Source: Persicaria tinctoria
Taxonomy: Eukaryota > Streptophyta > Magnoliopsida > Caryophyllales > Polygonaceae
Length of the DNA: 64,000 bases
Reading direction: 5' to 3'
NCBI GenBank assembly: GCA_037127255.1
Contig: JBANSL010000008.1
Coordinates: 38,143,373-38,207,372, forward strand
The position numbers were made by a program, and so were the translations under genes. This document shows, piece by piece, positions 55,837-64,000 of this stretch. Within the stretch, counting starts at the first letter, position 1, and the number at the start of each line of letters is the position of its first letter. Under the pieces are notes generated by a model. It was not told where the DNA came from. It saw nothing but the letters and a program-made list of their open reading frames with translations, and did not search any database.

Positions 55837-55980
55837 ACAACAACAAGAACAACAAGCCCAGTATATCCCGCTCAAAGAGCAGGGTCTGGGGGGTCGAATT
55901 GTACGCACCCTCTCCCCGACTAGGTCGAGAGCGTGTATCCTAGTGACCCAAAGACAAGACAGTAAAGGAAGATGGTAGCA
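55837..55980 (-). mobile_element. Au-SINE-like fragment
   Basis: The plus strand reads CAACAACAACAAGAACAACAAG then CCCAGTATATCCCGC, AGCAGGGTCTGGGG and GTCGAATTGTACGCACC, which is the reverse of the conserved 3' half of plant Au SINEs. A tRNA-like head with A and B boxes could not be confirmed, so it may be truncated. Confidence 0.65.
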
Positions 55981-56279
55981 CACATCCTACATAAACTATA
56001 ATTCAAAATTTTTATAAAGGAAAAACGATGTAAAGGATGCTTGAGCCCAACCCCCAAATCCCAAAATCTTCCAGCGAAAAGAGTCTCCTGCTCTGGGCGG
56101 TGGACGAGGCTCCGGGCTCTGGCTCCTGGCTCCGTCTCCCCTTCTTCTGGCTCCGGGCTCCCCCCCTCCCTTTCTCCTACACTTTGCCCTTCTTTTCTTT
56201 CTTTAATAAAGTAAAGGCGGTAATTAGCTGCGTTTTACTAATTAAATTTCTTTTTAAAAAAAATGCAAAATGATAAAGA

Positions 56280-56425
56280 CTCGGTTTGAAACCGCGTTTT
56301 ATCCAATACGGATTATAGAACGCGGTTTCAAGCCGCGTTTCTATAACAATTTTAAATTTGACCAAAATTTTCCAAGGGTGTGATATAACCTACGAATAAA
56401 ACGCGGAATCAGACCGCGTGTTTCT
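56280..56425. repeat. Clustered AACGCGG/CCGCGTT motifs
   Basis: AAACCGCGTTTT, AACGCGGTTTC, GCCGCGTTTC, AAACGCGGAATC and GACCGCGTGTTTC occur within about 140 bp in both orientations. Function and origin are unknown. It may be the arms of a decayed foldback element. Confidence 0.5.
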
Positions 56426-56599
56426 GAATACTTTGCAATTTTTTAATATTTGTGTAAATATTTTAATTTTGTGAATTTATCCGTAAATATTTATTTTTTC
56501 TTGAATATTTTTAAAAAAAATTCTACTTTGTTTTCATCTCGAGGTTGTCCATGAACAAGTGATGAACCAACATATATGGTTGATCTTGAACTGGCTCTT

Positions 56600-57009
56600 G
56601 GAGTAGTCCATCCACTTATATGTTAGGTTCAGAATTCTCACACTTCCGATGTGGAGTTCACAAGTGTCCCAACAAATATCCCTATCACTTGCGAATTCAT
56701 CACAAGTCTAGCCCGGTTGGAATTGAGACCCCCACCCAATGGGTTCAACTAACCCGTCATACCGATGTGGAGTCCATCTCAATCTTCGGTGCAACCGGCC
56801 TACCCGCCGAACCCGACTCTGATACCAGTTGTTGGGGGAAAGACTTGTTGAGGGAAAGACTTGTTGGACCCGACCAGAAAGCCCAACATATAAGTCAGAC
56901 TGGTGCACCATCCCAAAACCAATTGGCATTAGGTGGAGTAGCCCATCCACTTATATGTTAGATTCAAAATTCTTCCACTTTCGATGTGGGATTCACAAGT
57001 GTCCCAACA
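56600..57009 (-). mobile_element. TRIM (miniature LTR retrotransposon)
   Basis: On the minus strand, a 180-bp LTR (57009 down to 56830) begins TGTTGGGACACTTGTGAATC and ends CCCCCAACA. Two bases later comes TGGTATCAGAG (56827-56817), the initiator-Met primer site. An interior of about 150 bp follows, then a second LTR start TGTTGGGACACTTGTGAACT (from 56674), homologous for only about 75 bp. The left LTR is truncated. There is no coding region. A related fragment lies at 30448-30495. Confidence 0.8.
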
Positions 57010-57276
57010 GTTTCTTTCATATTACATTAATGCTTTTTAATTACAACAACAACTCAGTAAATCCCGCGGTTAAACAATGTTTGAGGGCCAAGATATACAC
57101 ACTTTTTTCCTAAACAAATTGAGAGTTTTTAATTATCATATTAAAATGTTGTGTGTTTGGATTCCACACACACTAAAATCAACAAAATCTAGGGTCCTAA
57201 TTAATCATAATTTGATTTTTTTAAAAATTGAATATGGATGGGCCCCACGCCTCCACCGCTTGCGAATGAAAGAAGA
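57010..57276. other. Intergenic DNA with a SINE scrap
   Basis: ACAACAACAACTCAGTAAATCCCGCGGTT-type text at about 57044-57072 resembles the end of the Au-SINE-like repeat. Otherwise AT-rich, ending at the LINE poly(A). Confidence 0.4.
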
Positions 57277-57325
57277 TTTTTTTTTTTTTGAAACGAAAAG
57301 AATTTGACCATAGAGCTAAGCTCTA

Positions 57326-60300
57326 TCAGCCAAGAGCATCCTTGCGGATGAGACTACGCAACAGAGAATCATCAGGAGTCATAGATCCGTTAGAAGCAAA
57401 GACGATACGTGACAAGCGATCAGCCACCAGATTTGCCTCACGGAAGACATGACGAATCTCAACAGAACCAAAGAAGCCCAGCGAGACTAGACTGTCCGAG
57501 ACAATCATTTCAGAGTCTCCAGTAGGCTTCCCCATACCTTTTAGACTTTTGATAATCGTTAGGTTATCTCCTTCAATGATTAGGTTCGTGATTTTAAGTT
57601 CTTTTGCGGCTTGCAGGCCCTTCCAAAGGCCCATGCTTTCACATCCACAAACCGAGGTAATTGGTGAAGTTCCTGAACCACTGAAAATAGGAGCACCAAC
57701 GGAATCCCGAAGGATGAAGCCATACCTGCCCCTACTATCAGGGGAGAGAGAACCGTCAAAATTCAGTTTAAAAGTTCCATTTGGAGGGGGTTCCCATTTG
57801 GTTCTTTTTCTTTTCGATTTCAATCTGGGTCGGTCGACATTTTTGGACAAGTTTTTGTCATTTGTGCAGTAATCCGGTGGACCCAAATGCGCTGTTTTCC
57901 AGATAAATATTTGTTCTTTTACAAATGATAAGATACGCCTTATGTCTGGGTTTATATTTTCAAAGATCGTTTTGTTCCTGAAATACCAAATTCCCCACCA
58001 AACAAAAGCTAGATCTTCAAAACATTTTTCCCCAATTGTATTTTTGATATCCCAGATTGTGTCGTTGAGGTGTTCATCTTTGTTGAAACAGCCATGGATT
58101 TTCATAAAGGTACCTGGATTATTTGCAATAAGGGTTTCCCTAGAGACAGGACAATCCCATAGAAGATGGTTAAGGTCTTCATAGCAGGAGTCACAGTGTG
58201 GGCAATTCGTCGGAATTCCAAGACGGCGAGACGCCAGTTTAACCGTAGTGGGAATTCCGTTCTTAAGGATTTTCCACATGAAAGATTTTATTTTAGGGGG
58301 AATATTTAGCCCCCAAACCCAGTTTATATCCGAAATTTCATGGTTTTTGTGTCTATGTATCATGTCAATTGCAGACTTTGTGCTGAACCAACCATTTTTG
58401 CTCCATTTCCAATATAGTCTATCAACATGGATGTGTTTTGGTATTGGGGTTGTTTTGATTGCTTCTATTATGTCATTTGGAATGACGTTCTGTAGATTTT
58501 CATGTAATTTTTCTTGGTCCCATGTTTTATTTTGTTTTAGGAAATAATTTATGTTGATTGTTTCGTCAATTTGTTGTGTTCCTGAGATTAGTGAATTTAG
58601 CGGCGTAGAGCCTAACCACATGTCACGCCAAAAGTTAATGGATGAGCCATCCCCAATAGACCATTTTAGACCTTGTTTGAATAAAGGTAATAATTTTATT
58701 AGATGCGTCCATTGCCAGGAAGAGGCCCCATGCTTTCGATAATTCAGAATGTTTTGATCTTTGAGATATTTTTCTTTGATTAGTGTAACCCAGGGGCTAG
58801 ATGGTTCTGCTAATAGTTTCCAAAGTAGTTTCATCTGGAGTGCTTTATTCATGTCCTCAGAGCTGCGAAGACCAAGTCCTCCATTTTTCTTGGATTTACA
58901 AACCTCAAACCAGCTGATGAGGGGTTTGTGATTCGGGCCCTTGTTCCAAAGGAAGTTTCGGTTGATTTTATCGAGTTCCGTGTGAACAGATTTGGGTAGC
59001 ATAAAGCACTGCATTATATGTAAGGGTTTAGCCGCTAGTGTCGTTTTGATCAAGGTGCAACGACCCGCTTGTGAGAGGCAATTTGCCTTCCATCTGTGTA
59101 GCTGTGACTTAGTGCTTGTTAATAAGTCTTTAAATTCGTCCTTCGTCATTCGTCCTTCAATGATCGGACATCCCAAATAGCTACCCAATTTGGGGATGTG
59201 TGCTATTTCAAGCTCATTTCGAATAAGATTTTTTTGTGTGGTTGAAACATTTCCAGATGTTTGGAATTGAGATTTGTGCCTGTTCACTCGTTGTCCTGAC
59301 AAAGCTGAGTATTCTTGTAGTACTTTGTTAATTTGGTCACAGCCGGTTTTGGTTGCTGATGCAAAGATGACAATATCGTCAGCAAATGCTAAGAAGGGGA
59401 TTTTCGTACCACCGCGTGTTAGTTTGATTCCTAGATGGCTTTGCGGCCTTTCTGATTCATGTTGTAGCCCTCGAGCTAGAATTTCTGATATTATTAAAAA
59501 TAGATATGGTGAGAGCGGGCATCCCTGACGTAGTCCCCTTTTGGGGAAAAACATATCCGTGGGTTCATTGTTTACTAGTACTGAGTATGTTACAGTTGTT
59601 ACACATTCTTTGATCCATTCCGTGAATTTGGGTGAGAAACCAAGTTTAAGCATGATGGAGAATAAGAAGTTCCAGTCGACCATATCAAAAGCTTTTTCCA
59701 TGTCAAGTTTGACAGCCATCCAACCTGAATTTCTTTTTTTCTTTGAGAAAGAGTGAAATATTTCATTTGCAATTAAGATGTTATCCTGTATTGATCTGCC
59801 AGAAGAGAAGGCACTTTGAAGTGGGTTTGTTACTTTGGGGATAATATTTTTTAGTCTTGATGCTAGTATTTTGGATATAATTTTGTATGTTGTTGAGCAT
59901 AGGCTGATAGGCCTGTAGTGAGATGTTGTGGTCGGGTTGTCTATCTTCGGTATTAATGCTATGAACGTGTGGTTTGTCTGTTTTAGAATTCTTCCACTAA
60001 GAAAGAAGCTCTTGACCGCCTTTATGACGGATGGTTCAACTATGTGCCAATATTTTTTGAAGAATCCAGCAGGAAACCCATCAGGTCCTGAGGATTTGTC
60101 ATTGGCAAGACTGAAAACCGCATTCTTTATTTCAGAATTTGTGATTTGGCGAGTCAGCCAGTCATTATCTTCGTTCGAGATTTCATTTCCTACGTGATGG
60201 AGTAAATTGCATGGTATTTGTTGTCTGGGCTGTTGTGAAAATCTCTGGCTGAAGTCCTGCTTGATTAGCTCTCTGATGTCTTCTTCACTACTGAGTGTTA

Positions 60301-61468
60301 TACCAGCGGTGGTTTGAAGGTGTTTTATTATGTTTCTGTTTCGTCTTCCAGTTGCAATTTTATGAAAGTATTTTGTGTTAGCGTCAATTGATTTTACGTG
60401 TATTCTTTTGGCCCTTTGCCCACAATATTTTTGTTGGAAGGAAAGGAGAGAAGTATGCTTTGATGTGAGCCTTTTGATTTTGTTATCCAGGTTTTGGTTA
60501 TAAGCATTGCAAAGATTTTTCTGTAATTCCAGTAATTCTGTTTCTACTTGTTTAATTTGGCGAAAGACATTTCCAAAAGTTACTTTGCTCCATAGTTTGC
60601 TTTTCCTTTTGACCTCTTGTAATTTCTTCGTTAATTTGAACATTTGAGAGCCGGGAGAGTCTAACCTCCAAGCAGAGCGCACAACTGCTTCATATTCTGA
60701 TTTCGTTGTCCATGCCATTTCAAATTTGAAAGGCTGTAATTTTGGTTTCAGGTTATCCATGAGGTCCAGTGTAATCTGTGCATGGTCCGATTTTAAGAAG
60801 GCGTGATTTTTGGTGCATAGGTTAGGGAATTGTTTTAGGATAGAGTGGCTAATCACAACGCGGTCTAGTTTTTCAAACATATTGTCGTTACCATGTTCGT
60901 GTTTTCTCCAAGTGTAATTGTTTCCACATGTAGGGGAGTCTACCAGGTTGTAAGTACTAATAATATCTTGTAGTCTTGTAAATCTATTTGCAGATGGAAA
61001 CTTTCCACCCTTTTTGTCGTTCGGCTCTAATATTTCGTTTAGGTCCCCCAATATAATAAGATCGTCCTTTGCATTATGTATATAGTCTGAGAGTGAGGCC
61101 CAGAAAGAGTTTTTTTCATTTGCATAAGGTGTTGTATAAACAAATAAGATTTCGATGTTAATATTAAGAGCTATGTTTGTGTAGTCTGCTTGGATGATAC
61201 GGTCTGTAGAGTTTCTAATAGTAAAAGTTTCATTCTGGAAAAGGGATTCTTTCCAAAGAAGGCATAGGCCTCCTGCCAGTCCTTTAGACGGACAGAAAAA
61301 CATTTTATCAAAACCTGGTTTCCTCCAGCACTTATCCGGAGGAGGATTTGTTAATTTTGTTTCGGCTAGCATTAAGATTTTTATGTGTTCTGCTTTGGTA
61401 GTAGATTCAATGTGAGTCCAAACGTTCTTCCTACTTAACCCCCTAACATTCCAGAAGCTAAACTTCAT
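57326..61468 (-). CDS. LINE ORF2: endonuclease, reverse transcriptase, RNase H (1380 residues)
   Basis: This is a full-length frame without a stop. An APE-type endonuclease (about 1-230) shows WNVRGL, MLAETKL, GDLNEIL and SDHAQITLDL. The reverse transcriptase (about 450-760) shows GPDGFPAGFFK, RPISLCSTTYKI, KLDMEKAFDMVDW, GLRQGCPLSPYLF and FADDIVIFA, with catalytic Asp697-Asp698. A zinc-finger RVT region lies at about 1020-1105 (FSTKSAIDMI, NIPPKIKSFMWKIL, CPHC...H...C). A plant-type RNase H (about 1230-1365) shows LNFDGS with Asp1238, CESMGLW, IIEGDNL and VADRLSR. The length fits plant L1-type ORF2. Its ATG overlaps the stop of the preceding ORF1 frame as ATGA, suggesting termination-reinitiation. 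All catalytic residues I can check are present. Confidence 0.95.
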   Translation of the reverse strand: MKFSFWNVRGLSRKNVWTHIESTTKAEHIKILMLAETKLTNPPPDKCWRKPGFDKMFFCPSKGLAGGLCLLWKESLFQNETFTIRNSTDRIIQADYTNIALNINIEILFVYTTPYANEKNSFWASLSDYIHNAKDDLIILGDLNEILEPNDKKGGKFPSANRFTRLQDIISTYNLVDSPTCGNNYTWRKHEHGNDNMFEKLDRVVISHSILKQFPNLCTKNHAFLKSDHAQITLDLMDNLKPKLQPFKFEMAWTTKSEYEAVVRSAWRLDSPGSQMFKLTKKLQEVKRKSKLWSKVTFGNVFRQIKQVETELLELQKNLCNAYNQNLDNKIKRLTSKHTSLLSFQQKYCGQRAKRIHVKSIDANTKYFHKIATGRRNRNIIKHLQTTAGITLSSEEDIRELIKQDFSQRFSQQPRQQIPCNLLHHVGNEISNEDNDWLTRQITNSEIKNAVFSLANDKSSGPDGFPAGFFKKYWHIVEPSVIKAVKSFFLSGRILKQTNHTFIALIPKIDNPTTTSHYRPISLCSTTYKIISKILASRLKNIIPKVTNPLQSAFSSGRSIQDNILIANEIFHSFSKKKRNSGWMAVKLDMEKAFDMVDWNFLFSIMLKLGFSPKFTEWIKECVTTVTYSVLVNNEPTDMFFPKRGLRQGCPLSPYLFLIISEILARGLQHESERPQSHLGIKLTRGGTKIPFLAFADDIVIFASATKTGCDQINKVLQEYSALSGQRVNRHKSQFQTSGNVSTTQKNLIRNELEIAHIPKLGSYLGCPIIEGRMTKDEFKDLLTSTKSQLHRWKANCLSQAGRCTLIKTTLAAKPLHIMQCFMLPKSVHTELDKINRNFLWNKGPNHKPLISWFEVCKSKKNGGLGLRSSEDMNKALQMKLLWKLLAEPSSPWVTLIKEKYLKDQNILNYRKHGASSWQWTHLIKLLPLFKQGLKWSIGDGSSINFWRDMWLGSTPLNSLISGTQQIDETININYFLKQNKTWDQEKLHENLQNVIPNDIIEAIKTTPIPKHIHVDRLYWKWSKNGWFSTKSAIDMIHRHKNHEISDINWVWGLNIPPKIKSFMWKILKNGIPTTVKLASRRLGIPTNCPHCDSCYEDLNHLLWDCPVSRETLIANNPGTFMKIHGCFNKDEHLNDTIWDIKNTIGEKCFEDLAFVWWGIWYFRNKTIFENINPDIRRILSFVKEQIFIWKTAHLGPPDYCTNDKNLSKNVDRPRLKSKRKRTKWEPPPNGTFKLNFDGSLSPDSRGRYGFILRDSVGAPIFSGSGTSPITSVCGCESMGLWKGLQAAKELKITNLIIEGDNLTIIKSLKGMGKPTGDSEMIVSDSLVSLGFFGSVEIRHVFREANLVADRLSRIVFASNGSMTPDDSLLRSLIRKDALG

Positions 61469-62662
61469 TTAAAACTATTTTTAGGAGAATTGGTACAATG
61501 GAAGGGAAGGACCCTACTGAGAGCAGTAATGTCCAATCTATTGGTTTGTTTTGGGTTAAGTTCATTGCTAATATGGTAATTTGTTCCTATTATAATATCT
61601 TTAGTCATATGGTAGTTGTGTGATAGGGTGTCCAAGGAGAATCCTATGAGCACCCTAATCTTGTTTGATCCTATATTTTTAACGTGTGTAGAATGTGGAT
61701 GTTGTACATGATAAGATTTGAAAACAAGATCAGTAAGATGAAAGTAAACTCCAAACATGGTGTGGTAGAAAACAAAGGTTCGAATTAATCCAGAATCACC
61801 ATAGATGAGCTGAAATAAACTTTAGCATATAGGAAGTAATATCAGTGCATTAATTCTGCAAATCAAGTTCAGGAGTCTGCAATGACCTGGATGTATATAT
61901 CTATTATGTAAAATAAAGAGGATGAGAATAAACATTTGATACAAGTTATAGATCTTATATTGTTTTTGATTTACAATGTACATATTTGCATCCATGATCA
62001 GAATATAATCTATCCTGTGGAGGTTATTGCAAAAGCAAGGCAGTGTGATGCTTAGGTTGACACATTGTAGGTCAGTTGGTATGCAGCAAAAGACAGACCT
62101 AGGTCTTACAGTGTTTAGCATCATCCAGGATGCTGTGGTGTGTTTGGTGACTTCAGATGCTTGATGACAACCCTTGATCCAAAAGAATAATCTTCGAGTC
62201 CAAGTGTCCAAAGCTACATGCTGCATGGTTTGGAAGAATATATGTTGCTTAAGAGAGGCAAAATTAGTGATATATCTTGTATCAGTATTCTTAAAAATTG
62301 ATAAGGCAGAAAGCAGTTTAATCATAGCTAAAGTGAGGCAATAATAGTGTGGTAATTTTCTAAGCAAGAGGAGATAGATAATGGTTAGCCTTATTAAGTT
62401 GTGGTGCAAATGAGAATATGAGTTTTGTAAGCACCCATTTACAGCAGATTCAATCCAGAAATTAAGAGGTAAAATATGATGTTGTTTGGAAGCTATAGTT
62501 GGTAAATAATAGTCTTGCCAACCCTTAAACTGCCTCAGCACCAAGTAACAACACATAGCAGAAGAAAAGCAATCAAATAGAATCTGAAAATCCAGTGATA
62601 GTTCATAATATAATTTTCTATTATTTCTAGAGAATAGGTTACGCATAAAGAGTTGCTTAATT

Positions 62663-63076
62663 AAAACAAGTGTATGACAGTAGCATTGGGTAATTTTAGC
62701 ATTTAAGAAATCATAGGTTAAATCTTGAACAAGTATAATGCAGTGATATTGAATCAAATAAATATGTAAGAATTCATAGGATACGAAATGATTTCTCATT
62801 GAAACAAGTGTATGACAGTATCATTGGGTAATTCTGACATTTAAAGAGTCATAAGTTAAATCTTGAACAAGTATAATGCAGTGATGTTGAGTCAAATAAA
62901 TATGTAATAAGCCATAAGATAAGTACTGATTTCTCATTGAAGCAAGTGTATGACCGTAGCATTGGGTAATTGTAGCATTTAAGAAATCATAGGTTAAATT
63001 TTGAACAAGTATAATGCAGTGATATTGAATCAAATAAATATGTAGGGAGCCATAAGATAAGAACTGATTTCTCAAT
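62663..63076 (-). repeat. 138-bp tandem repeat, three copies, in frame
   Basis: Units start at 62663, 62801 and 62939 on the plus strand, each beginning with a variant of GAAACAAGTGTATGACAG. 138 bp is exactly 46 codons, so the ORF1-like frame passes through. The encoded unit contains LHIYLIQYHCIILVQ. Units differ by several percent. Confidence 0.85.
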
Positions 63077-63250
63077 GAAGAGAACATACAAGCATCAGAT
63101 TGAGCTCTCCTAAAGAGCCTGACATTGGTATCAAATCGATACTGGGGTTGAACCTGCTGGAGCTGGGTAAATAAAGAGTCTAGGTTGAGTTTTCCTTTGC
63201 CTTTAACACTTTTCAGTAGTTCAGGAAGGTTGGGTTTTTTGTGAGTTTTT

Positions 63251-63358
63251 TTGGGTGTCAGTGAATCCTCAACGAGGATCCCCTTCCCTTTGATTTGGGT
63301 TTTTTTGGGTGTCGGTGAATCCTCTACGAGGATCCCCTTCCCTTTATCAATTTGATTT
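63251..63358 (-). repeat. 54-bp tandem duplication in ORF1-like frame
   Basis: Two copies 54 bp apart encode the 18-residue Lys/Gly-rich unit GKGILVEDSxTPKKT near the start of the ORF1-like frame. In-frame length suggests it was tolerated as coding sequence. Confidence 0.8.
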
Positions 63359-63912
63359 GACTCCATTAAAGCAATACAGTACAGATACAAAGGCCAACAA
63401 CAGAACATAGAGAACACATAGTAATTTTGGTTATGAGCAACATGAAGCAAGAACAGAGAGTTTGGTGAGAGAGAGGCATTTAATAGTGAAGCACAAATGC
63501 TTAAATAGTAGTGGTTGAACATCAAGAGCAGTTGTGAAACCACAAATCCAGAAATCAACAGAGTAATGAATGTGCTATCTAGATCACCAAAATTGTAGCA
63601 GCAATACTTTACAAGGTTTAAATGTTTATATGGTTCAGTTTTCTTTTGATATGTTTTGAGGTGATGGTCACTCATTAAATCAGATGCAAAAAGGGATTTG
63701 ACGAGGTTGGTAATTCTAATGGCATAACAGTGTTGCGTTTTGTTACAATAAAACTGAATATCGCAAGAGCAGGCATGTGGTAATAGGTAACTCAAGACGA
63801 CTATCAAACAAAAAAGTGTGTTGTGACAGGCCCTCCATTTCAGTTTTGGGTTTATTTGATGAACATGTATCACAGTTTTAGATTCATAATGCTCGAGAAG
63901 AGAAATATGCAA

Positions 63913-64000
63913 ATACCTGCTATGGTACTCAGATCGAAGTCTAAAGAACAGTACATTAAAGTTTTTTGATTTTTGAGTATGATTATATAAGAGAGTTGGT
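63913..64000. other. Window edge, probable LINE 5' region
   Basis: Upstream of the first ATG of the ORF1-like frame. No boundary, target duplication or promoter motif can be recognised before the window ends. Confidence 0.3.

Larger units (their letters stand above)
61465..63366 (-). pseudogene. ORF1-like frame of the LINE, two in-frame stops, repeat-bearing
   Basis: One minus-strand frame stays open from ATG 63366 (or upstream ATG 63912) to TGA 61467-61465, apart from stops at 62823-62821 and 61824-61822. That is about 633 codons from 63366. The N-terminus is basic and Lys/Gly-rich with two 18-residue repeats (GKGILVEDSPTPKKTQIK type). A region with three 46-residue repeats follows, then a Leu/Ile/Cys/Tyr/His-rich part. 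No CCHC knuckle, RRM or DUF4283-like motif is seen, so function as an ORF1 nucleic-acid chaperone is inferred only from position and frame. The first stop is a TGC to TGA change relative to neighbouring repeats. Confidence 0.5.
57277..63912 (-). mobile_element. Near-complete LINE (L1-type) retrotransposon
   Basis: On the minus strand, an ORF1-like frame and an uninterrupted ORF2 are followed by a 36-bp 3' UTR and a 13-nt poly(A) (57289-57277). AATGAAAGAAGA adjoins the tail on the plus strand and may be half of the target duplication, but the 5' boundary is not identified and may lie outside the window. ORF2 integrity suggests a young or mobilisable element. The two stops in the ORF1 frame argue that this copy itself may not be autonomous. 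Confidence 0.8.

Overview
The window looks like a TE-rich stretch of a flowering-plant nuclear genome, probably a eudicot (an asterid is a guess). The evidence is plant-type LINEs with a C-terminal RNase H, Ty1/copia and Ty3/gypsy LTR elements primed by initiator-Met tRNA, hAT, Mutator, Stowaway and Tourist-type elements, an Au-SINE-like fragment, FAR1-type transposase remains, B3-domain genes, and GT-AG introns in an AT-rich background. Only one conventional host gene is visible in 64 kb: a two-exon protein-kinase-like gene at 20754-24711. Its DFG motif is replaced by GWG, it has an upstream ORF in its leader, a foldback MITE in its 1.9-kb first intron, and a possible intron in its 3' UTR.

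Layout. 1-3600: AT-rich intergenic DNA with a 9-bp-TSD foldback MITE, a 102-bp tandem repeat and a Stowaway copy. 3.6-10.7 kb and 16.2-16.7 kb: a four-exon gene resembling plant 'putative gypsy-type transposon' proteins, dead by three nonsense codons, followed by four B3-domain units. A gypsy-type element with 3-kb LTRs sits inside this cluster (10684-16168). 17.3-20.3 kb: two 5'-truncated LINEs, one split by a 1.1-kb hAT element and one with a perfect 16-bp TSD. 20.4-25.5 kb: the kinase-like gene. 25.5-26.8 kb: a copia reverse-transcriptase fragment cut by a MITE.

27.3-37.2 kb: a fifth B3 copy, then a decayed FAR1-type transposase with an OTU-like tail. This is interrupted by a 3.5-kb solo LTR and by a hAT element that itself carries a 747-bp MITE. 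37.5-40.6 kb: a 3.0-kb non-autonomous Mutator-like element with a 9-bp TSD, packed with TGACAAT-type motifs and carrying a gene-like exon. 40.9-48 kb: another gypsy-type LTR, interrupted by a foldback element between 64-bp repeats and by a 3950-bp copia element (127-bp LTRs, TSD TTTGG) whose pol has a lost catalytic Asp, stop codons and shifted frames. 49.7-51.8 kb: a young non-coding LTR element with 654-bp LTRs. 52.8-57.1 kb: a hAT MITE, a decayed copia gag/protease, an LTR fragment, SINE pieces and a TRIM. 57.3-63.9 kb: a minus-strand LINE with an uninterrupted 1380-residue ORF2 and an unusual, twice-stopped ORF1 frame.

The most unusual themes are five B3 units, four of them sharing a phase-0 intron just before the conserved LP motif and lying among TE genes; the motif-dense Mutator-like element; and the LINE whose ORF1 frame contains 46-residue repeats and ends in an ATGA overlap with ORF2. 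All calls are from reading the sequence; no database search was run.
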